64,000 bases of DNA, taken from contig JADLZK010008433.1 in assembly GCA_015847255.1 (NCBI GenBank), positions 62,001 to 126,000 of the forward strand, read 5' to 3'. Position 1 is the first letter of the stretch. Every line of letters starts with the position of its first letter. Positions 58,315-64,000 of this stretch are shown piece after piece. Source of the DNA: Hyparrhenia diplandra (lineage: Eukaryota > Streptophyta > Magnoliopsida > Poales > Poaceae). The position numbers and the translations under genes are program-made. The notes under the pieces are model-generated. The model ran no database searches. It worked only from the letters and a program-made list of their open reading frames with translations, and was not told where the DNA came from.

Positions 58315-59314
58315 ATGCCTCGTAATCACGGGAAGCTCAAGATCCAATGGATCGAACAGAGCACCGCGCGGAAGTCAGCGTTCCAGAAGCGCCGCGCCAC
58401 GCTGCTGGAGAAGGCCAAGGAGCTCTCCATCCTCTGCGACATCCCTGTGGCCATGGTGGTGTACGGCCCCGGTGAGACCGAGCCGGCGTTCTTCCCGCCG
58501 GAGCTTGAGGAGGCCAAGAACATCATGCGCAGGTATTTAGAGCAGCCTGAGGCCTCCAAGGAGATGAACAGGCTGGACAACGAGGGCTTCCTGCGCCGGT
58601 GCTTGAAGAAGATGGGGAAACGTTTCGAGAGCTACAAGGCCACCTCCCGGGAGCTCGAGGTCAACCTCATCCTCAACGACATCAGCTTCGGCCGCCGCAG
58701 CAACCTCGACGACCTGGCCCCCGAGCTCGCCGCCGCCGTCAGGTCGCAGTTGGACATGCTCAGGAGCTCCGTCTACGAGCGTGTTCACGCGCTCTCACCT
58801 TGGCCGCAGGGGCCGTGGTTCCGCCGCCGCTCGTACCGGGAGAAGCTGCGGCGGCAGTGCTTTTGTGTCGTCGCAGGAGGAGCCACTGATGGTGGCGCCA
58901 CTTGCTATGGCGCCGCCGATGGTGGCGAACTCGCCGCTGTTTTTGCTGCCGCCGCCGCCGCTGGATCTCGAGCTGCTGATGGTGCCACCGGAGGAGCCCC
59001 TGATGGCGCCGATGCAGGAGCCACCCATGGTGCCACCATTTGCTATGGCGCCGCCAATGTTTGCTGACCTGCCGGTGCTGGTGCCGGTGCCGCATACGCT
59101 GCTGCCGGCGGTGGGGATCCTCTTGCCCCCTGCTGTTGGTGTCGGTGTTGGTGTTGACGACGGCTTCCCCCGGGAGGGACGCTACCTGCTTGAGGTGGCG
59201 GACGCTATCTTGGACGATGGCAGTGGACGCGCCGCCCAGGCCACTGATGACGACGTCGACCATCTGCTCTCGGAGCACGGCCTCGAGAACTTCATCAAGC
59301 CCAGGCCCATGTAA
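58315..59314 (+). CDS. Type I (M-gamma) MADS-box transcription factor
   Basis: DNA-binding regulator of the M-gamma subgroup (AGL80/PHERES-like), which acts mainly in the female gametophyte and endosperm. The MADS domain is residues 1-60, with KLKIQWIEQSTARKSAFQKR and LEKAKELSILCDIPVAMVVY; the motif VVYGPGETEP is typical of M-gamma. No intron, as usual for type I. After about residue 160 the frame breaks. The frame from the ATG runs on as Ala/Gly-rich sequence to 59,067, whereas frame +1 gives a protein-like tail (FVSSQEEPLMVAPLAM, LLPPPPLDLELLMVPPEEPL, ending ENFIKPRPM) that stops at 59,314. One extra base between about 58,795 and 58,870 explains this. The Stowaway MITE just upstream may affect expression. 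Confidence 0.88.
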
Positions 59315-60028
59315 GGGTTAGTTTGGATGCACAAATTCACCATGGGGATTGAAGTGGGAAATGAACAGATTTTGTTCTCAGTTCCCTGCAATCCCATGGG
59401 GAATGATCAATAATCCAAACTAGCCCTAAAGGGCATAAGAATGCACGCCTACCTGTTGAGGGGCATGCATGAAATAAAATCTATCTTTTGTTTCATTTTT
59501 AAATCTAGATTTGTTTCATTTTAATTGTGTCGATGGTAAGAGTCCTAAGGTTAGGGTATAGTATCAGGAGTCGTCGTCATTCGAGTTTTAGTCCAATAGT
59601 CCTTAGACTAGGGCTAAATGTATCCAGAATTTGAATTTGGCAGCAATTTTTGTCTCGTTCCTATATGTCTTCTTTCTGGCACTACTCCAAATCCTTTGTT
59701 ATGGTCGTGTTGTTGTCATTCTTCAGTGAATCTTTCCAGGATTAGGCAGTATACAGCAGCATACATGATCTCTCAGATGATGAGACCTGCAACCTTGATG
59801 ATGATGGTGTGATGGTGTCTGTCTATAAAAACAGATCGCGCTGTTCATCATTTGCATACGCACGTCACAAATTAAGACACAAACAACATCAATGCAAATT
59901 ACACCCTCTCTATTTCCGTGGTTATGTATTGCCACACCATGCTTTTATTCTCACTTCACTGAGAAAAAGCCCCGTACAAACAAGGGTAGAAGCAGCAAGA
60001 GCAACTCAGAAGCCCCGGAGCAATCCCA
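59315..60028. other. Intergenic, MADS 3' flank
   Basis: No coding feature. A near-palindromic phrase (taagggttagtttggatgc ... aatccaaactagcccta, 59,313-59,427) looks like a small MITE inserted directly after the MADS stop codon. Inference from the inverted ends only. Confidence 0.45.
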
Positions 60029-61800
60029 GTTTTTTTTTTTTTTTCCGAAATCGTGCAACCTCGGCACGTATTATATTAAGAGAACTGGAAGTTCTTACAC
60101 GAACTCACGTCTGCCAAAATAATTGGCCAGCGTGAGTTTAGCACACTTAACAAACGGCGCCAGTTTTCCTAACCGTGAAGCCACAACAACACCAAGTCGC
60201 AGGAGCAAACTTTGTGTCAACAACAGACCAAGACTTCTACAGAAAAAGCGTCAAAGCTCAAACCACGCAGCAAGTACTTAGTCCAATTGACAAAGGTAAC
60301 CTCGCTGAAATTGTTTTTCTTTTCCTTTTGGGATGACAAAAGTTAAACGAAATATTAATAATTTGGGAGTTTCTTTAGGGGCATCTGTCAACAGAATCTC
60401 AAAATCATGAGAGAGAAACCTGAAACATGTAGAGTTTAGTAGACTTAGTGTTGCTCCCAAAGTCCCTGAACTGGATGTTTGTGTGAGAGTGACCTTTTGG
60501 AGATGTTAGTGAGGGTTTGGATGATGATCATATTAAGCAAGAGGTATGTCATTTGTGTAGGGAAGTAGTTGAAGGCCTCTCAGATATGGAAGGAATGAAG
60601 TGATTGTGTTGTGCGATCTATACAGGTTAGGAACGAGTAATACACAAATGAAAAATAATAAGAATATGTTCAGCAAACAAATTTAAGTACGTGCCAAATG
60701 TAAGAAGTGCTTAGAATTTGTAGCCTTATCAGAGTGAGTGTGTTCACAAAAATTTTCTTAAGAACCTTTTTGTTGATGTGGAATTCTTGTGGCATTGTAT
60801 GCCTCCTTGAGATTGCTCCAGTGGTATATTGGAGAGATTTGCAATTTTCAACTCTTGGTTGAATCCCTCGAAAATCAAATCATTTCTCGCATGCCAAATT
60901 GTCCAGCAAATTATAATGAAGATCTCCATAAAGATGGGGCTTTGACCTGATCTCGACCGTCGAAACAAGATCAGGGAGGCTGCTGAAAGGGGGGGATGAC
61001 AATGTCCACCAAGTTCCAACACATCAAGGAGAACTGGCAATCAATAAAGATGCTCAAGGGTCGCTTCGGATAAGCTGTTACAAAAGACACAGGAGAAAGA
61101 ATCAAGCTGCATTGCTTCCTTCTAAGCAGGTTCCTGGTGTTAAGCCTGTCTTTTAGAAAAAGCCAAAAGAACACTTTATGTTTAGGCTGGCAACATGATT
61201 TCCACAGCCACTTATAAGCAGGATGAGCCACAACTTGAGAACCAAAAGCTTTGTAGACTTTGGCCGAGGAGAAAGAACTAGAACCCAATTTGTAAAACCA
61301 TTTATCCTTTTCAGATGAAAGGGCCGGGCCTAGAATCAATACACTCCTGAAAGTGTTGAAACTAATCAAAGGCCATATTGGAGAGAGGCAACTGAAAAAG
61401 ATCTGAAAGCCCTCCTGACCGAAAGCCTTCTGAACTGAAATCATTTTGTTGTAAGCAAAGGAAAACAACTCTGGAAGAGAATTAGAAAGGGCATGACCGT
61501 CCCAGCAGTCATACCAAAGAAGAGCAGAGTCACCAGAGTGCACCTGGGGGAAGCAAGGCTTTTGAAAATAGGAAGCAGCTTGAGAACATCACGCCACCAA
61601 AAGGAACCTTTTCTGACATGGTTAGGAAGTCTTCCATTTCTTTAGTGTTTTTCCCAAACCAAATTGACCCAAGGGACGTCCTCTCTGTTGAAGAACTTAT
61701 GCAGGTGCTTGAGCAAAAGGGCCTTGTTTTGTCTTTCCAAATCAATCACCCCTAGACCCCGCACAACCTTAGTATCACACACCAGAGGCCAAGCATGATT
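60029..61800 (-). mobile_element. 5'-truncated L1-type LINE with poly(A) tail
   Basis: The minus strand, reading from about 61,800 down, gives the C-terminal part of a plant L1 reverse transcriptase ORF: VVRGLGVIDLERQNKALLLK, HKFFNRE with PWVNLVWEK, SALLWYDCWDG, and the zf-RVT region KWLWKSCCQPKHKVFFWLFL / KDRLNTRNLLRRK. There are two or three frame changes (near 61,540 and 61,030). It ends at a T run at 60,029-60,045 on the plus strand, which is the element's poly(A) tail. The RT catalytic domain is absent, so it is a 5'-truncated copy. Confidence 0.85.
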
Positions 61801-61955
61801 ATTATAGTACTACGACAAAACTTGCAACAAAACATAAGAAAGTGTATGTCTTGTTATGTCTTGTTATCTTTCTGGCATTCGATCTCTATATTGCCTGCAA
61901 TGGATATTAAGTTTGTAGAAGTGGAGCCAACAAATGTTTCATGTTGATCTCGTGA
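61801..61955. other. Intergenic
   Basis: Short non-coding stretch. Its last part (tgtttcatgttgatctcgtg) recurs at about 63,019-63,040. Confidence 0.5.
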
Positions 61956-61958
61956 ATG

Positions 61959-62182
61959 CACTAGTACAACCGACCTTTCTCTTGTTGGTTCAGCATGCAT
62001 TCATGTTGGTCGATAGTAGAAAATAACCTTTGTGCCAACGGTGAAAAGAGATCCGCCAATGTTATATTGGTTGATAGTAACTTTTGTCGACGCCACCCGA
62101 AAGCTTGGCTAGCACCTGTTTGTTTTCAAACCGCTAGCGGAGAAAAAGGATGGTGCCTATAGAAAGCTTGGCTATACTAGTG
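61959..62182. mobile_element. Mini-CACTA (224 bp), TSD ATG
   Basis: Starts CACTAGTACAACCGACC and ends, reversed, CACTAGTATAGCCAAGC. The flanking 3-bp duplication ATG is at 61,956-61,958 and 62,183-62,185. Too small for a gene; a deletion derivative moved by an autonomous CACTA. Confidence 0.85.
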
Positions 62183-63285
62183 ATGTTTACATGTGGTTGC
62201 TAACTGTCTCTAGCTCTTTGGATGCTTAGGAGCACGGAAAACAGGCATGCATGGCCATAGGATGTGATGGGCCTTGCTGTTTGGGAAAAGGTGGATAGGA
62301 AAGAGAATCTAAAGGTTGTGCCATGGGCTGTGATCGAGGTGACGATGCATGACCCAATAATTGTCAAATTCTTTGTTGTTGTCAGACTGAAAGACGATCA
62401 GCGGGAGTTAGGTATTGTATACTGACATAGGCATGAAATTTGAGTAAGCATTGCAGAACATAAGACTCTGCTCAAAGGGGATATGTGAAATCATGAACTA
62501 AAACGAGATAGTATTTGAAACCAGTAAAACTAATTACCGGTGATGTTTAGACATCGGCGTGCACAAGCTGAAAGGGAAAGAAACTAAGTGAAGAAGAAGA
62601 AAACGTCAATCGGATATATTTGCCTAACCTACGAGCTTCTCACGAGTCAGTGAGGACGGTTTGGTGGAGACGAAGTCGAGGTTTCTCAGCAGCTGGAGAA
62701 GGGCATGGGCATGACGTCCGTCGTCCTGAATGCCCTAGGCATTGGGCCACAAGTCCATGGTGGGCATGTTAATGTGATTAGGGCTTCCGGCGATGACGAC
62801 GACGCCATAGGATATAGTTCGCCACTGCTGTTACACCGGGATCTCCGTTCGGGTGGGAAGGCCCTTAACAGAAAACCGAATGGATCAAACTCAACGGAGA
62901 CATTATTGTCATGAGTAAGTGATGAGTGAATAGAGATGCAAGCATTGCAAGCGTCAGGGAGAAGAGCGGGATAAAGAATCTGCGCTACCTGAAACCATGT
63001 AGAAACGGAGGCAATATTTGTTTCATGTTGATCACATGAATATTTTTACAACAAGTTTACATGTGGTTGCTAACAGCCTCTACTGGACACTGGGAACATA
63101 GAACGTGCGTGTGTGGGCATCCTGAGGAGCACACTGTGTGCGCGTGAATGTCGTTGCGAGTAGTTTGTGCGCCGATTCTCAACAAGGGCTTAGGCATAAA
63201 TCAGAGCAACTTCTTTCATAGAATTTATATTGACGCATCAAATTAAATATGTGGTGTCATGATTTTTTTTCTTAACACATTTCCT
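62183..63285. other. Non-coding, no gene recognised
   Basis: Includes a second copy (about 63,019-63,080) of the DNA that flanks the mini-CACTA. It matches the flank on both sides without the insertion. The 69-codon frame at 62,705-62,914 matches nothing. Confidence 0.5.
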
Positions 63286-63620
63286 GGTAAAAATGAATGA
63301 GTGTATCCAAGTTGTATTCCTCCTGTGGGAGAAATCTTTTTCGATTTGCATATTTATGTCGCTGTGTCAGCAAGATATTTGCACATTTATCTTATAGATG
63401 GGTAAAATGAATGGGCGCATATCCATAGTTGTATTCGAGCCAGAGAGATATCTTTTTTTGATCTGCACATTTATATTGTTGTATATCAACAAGATATCTG
63501 CACATCTATCTTATAGATGTGTACAATGATTGTAGGCGCACATATCCATAGCTGTATTCTATTAGGAGAAATCTTTTTTGATCTGCACAATCATGGTGCT
63601 AGCTGTGTCATCAAGATACC
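63286..63620. repeat. Tandem repeat, 3 units of ~116-119 bp
   Basis: Units start at about 63,286, 63,402 and 63,521. Each contains aatga(t/a)tg-, tgtattc, gaaatctttttt-gat-tgca-att, and atcaagatat phrases. The units have diverged noticeably, so the array is old. Confidence 0.8.
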
Positions 63621-63659
63621 TTTGACCTAATTCCTTTGTATTGAAAATTTCTTTGTTTG

Positions 63660-64000
63660 CCGGGCAGACGGGCTATAAAATGACTCTTGGAAGAAGACGT
63701 AAGTGGGGGCAACCGGTCCCGTACCCTCGCGTCGCTCTCAGGGGGCGACTGGCGGGCGACGGGAGGCGACCGCCGCCGCCAGCCCCAACCTCCCCGCCCT
63801 AGCTCACCCCCGGCCGCTCCGCCACCACCAGTGCGTGGCGATGGCGGCCCGTTATGGCGCCACAAAGGCCCCACGGCAGCTCCTCCACCCTCCCCTCCCC
63901 TTTTCCTTCTTCTCCTACCTCCGAGCTTGGAGCTGCAGGGACGTCCGCCGGGCGCCATGGAGCTACGGATCCAGCCCCGGTGCTGGGATCTGGTGGCCCC
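63660..64000 (+). other. GC-rich segment at the window edge, possibly a LINE 5' UTR
   Basis: A sharp change to Pro/Gly/Arg-rich GC DNA. The style (ccgccgccgccagccccaacc, ccctcccctccccttttcc, gatctggtggcccc) resembles the 5' end of grass L1 elements. The element or gene would continue past the window, so this is a tentative call. Confidence 0.35.

Noticed and set aside
59182..59397. Minus-strand frames over the MADS gene
   Set aside because: Antisense frames of a GC-rich gene with no domain.
1..64000. CRISPR arrays, rRNA and tRNA genes
   Set aside because: No direct repeats with regular spacers, rRNA cores or tRNA cloverleaf sequences were seen; the DNA is plant nuclear.

Overview
The window is nuclear DNA of a grass (Poaceae). 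The evidence is GT-AG introns, high-GC host exons set in AT-rich intergenic DNA, grass-type gene families (GH19 chitinase, LTI6/RCI2, M-gamma MADS) and dense nested transposable elements typical of grasses (CACTA, SIRE-like Copia, LARD-like LTR element, Stowaway and hAT MITEs, L1 LINEs). I cannot name the species from sequence alone.

Layout. 1-2.8 kb: no recognisable gene. 2.8-7.8 kb (minus): peroxisomal NAD carrier (PXN-type), ten exons recovered, last exon not found, a solo LTR in intron 5. 9.03-15.73 kb: a complete non-coding LTR retrotransposon (LARD-like) with matching 5-bp target duplications, ending about 210 bp before the next gene. 15.9-18.5 kb (plus): SNF5/BSH subunit of SWI/SNF, about eleven exons. 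20.2 kb (plus): LTI6B/RCI2-type membrane peptide. 21.8-23.4 kb: repeat-like, unassigned. 24.1-24.9 kb (plus) and 50.3-51.2 kb (minus): two convergent copies of one class II GH19 chitinase with homologous flanks. Between them lie captured gene fragments (25.3-25.7 kb), a large inverted repeat with arms of about 595 bp (26.4-28.75 kb), repeat-rich DNA, a SINE, a truncated CACTA, and a 15.5-kb CACTA element (34,393-49,854, TSD TTA) containing a SIRE-like Copia retrotransposon and a small RNase H1 N-terminal-domain ORF. 51.5-58.1 kb: hAT MITE, LINE remnants, two Stowaway MITEs. 58.3-59.3 kb (plus): type I (M-gamma) MADS-box gene. 60.0-61.8 kb (minus): 5'-truncated L1 LINE. 61.96-62.18 kb: 224-bp CACTA deletion derivative. 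63.3-63.6 kb: tandem repeat. 63.7-64.0 kb: GC-rich segment.

The host genes are independent nuclear genes, not an operon: peroxisomal NAD import, chromatin remodelling, cold/salt membrane protein, chitin defence, reproductive transcription factor. Nearly every host CDS carries one or more single-base frame breaks relative to its family, several of them one extra base in a short run. Together with indel-biased differences between LTR pairs, this makes consensus (assembly) indels a serious alternative to pseudogenisation.
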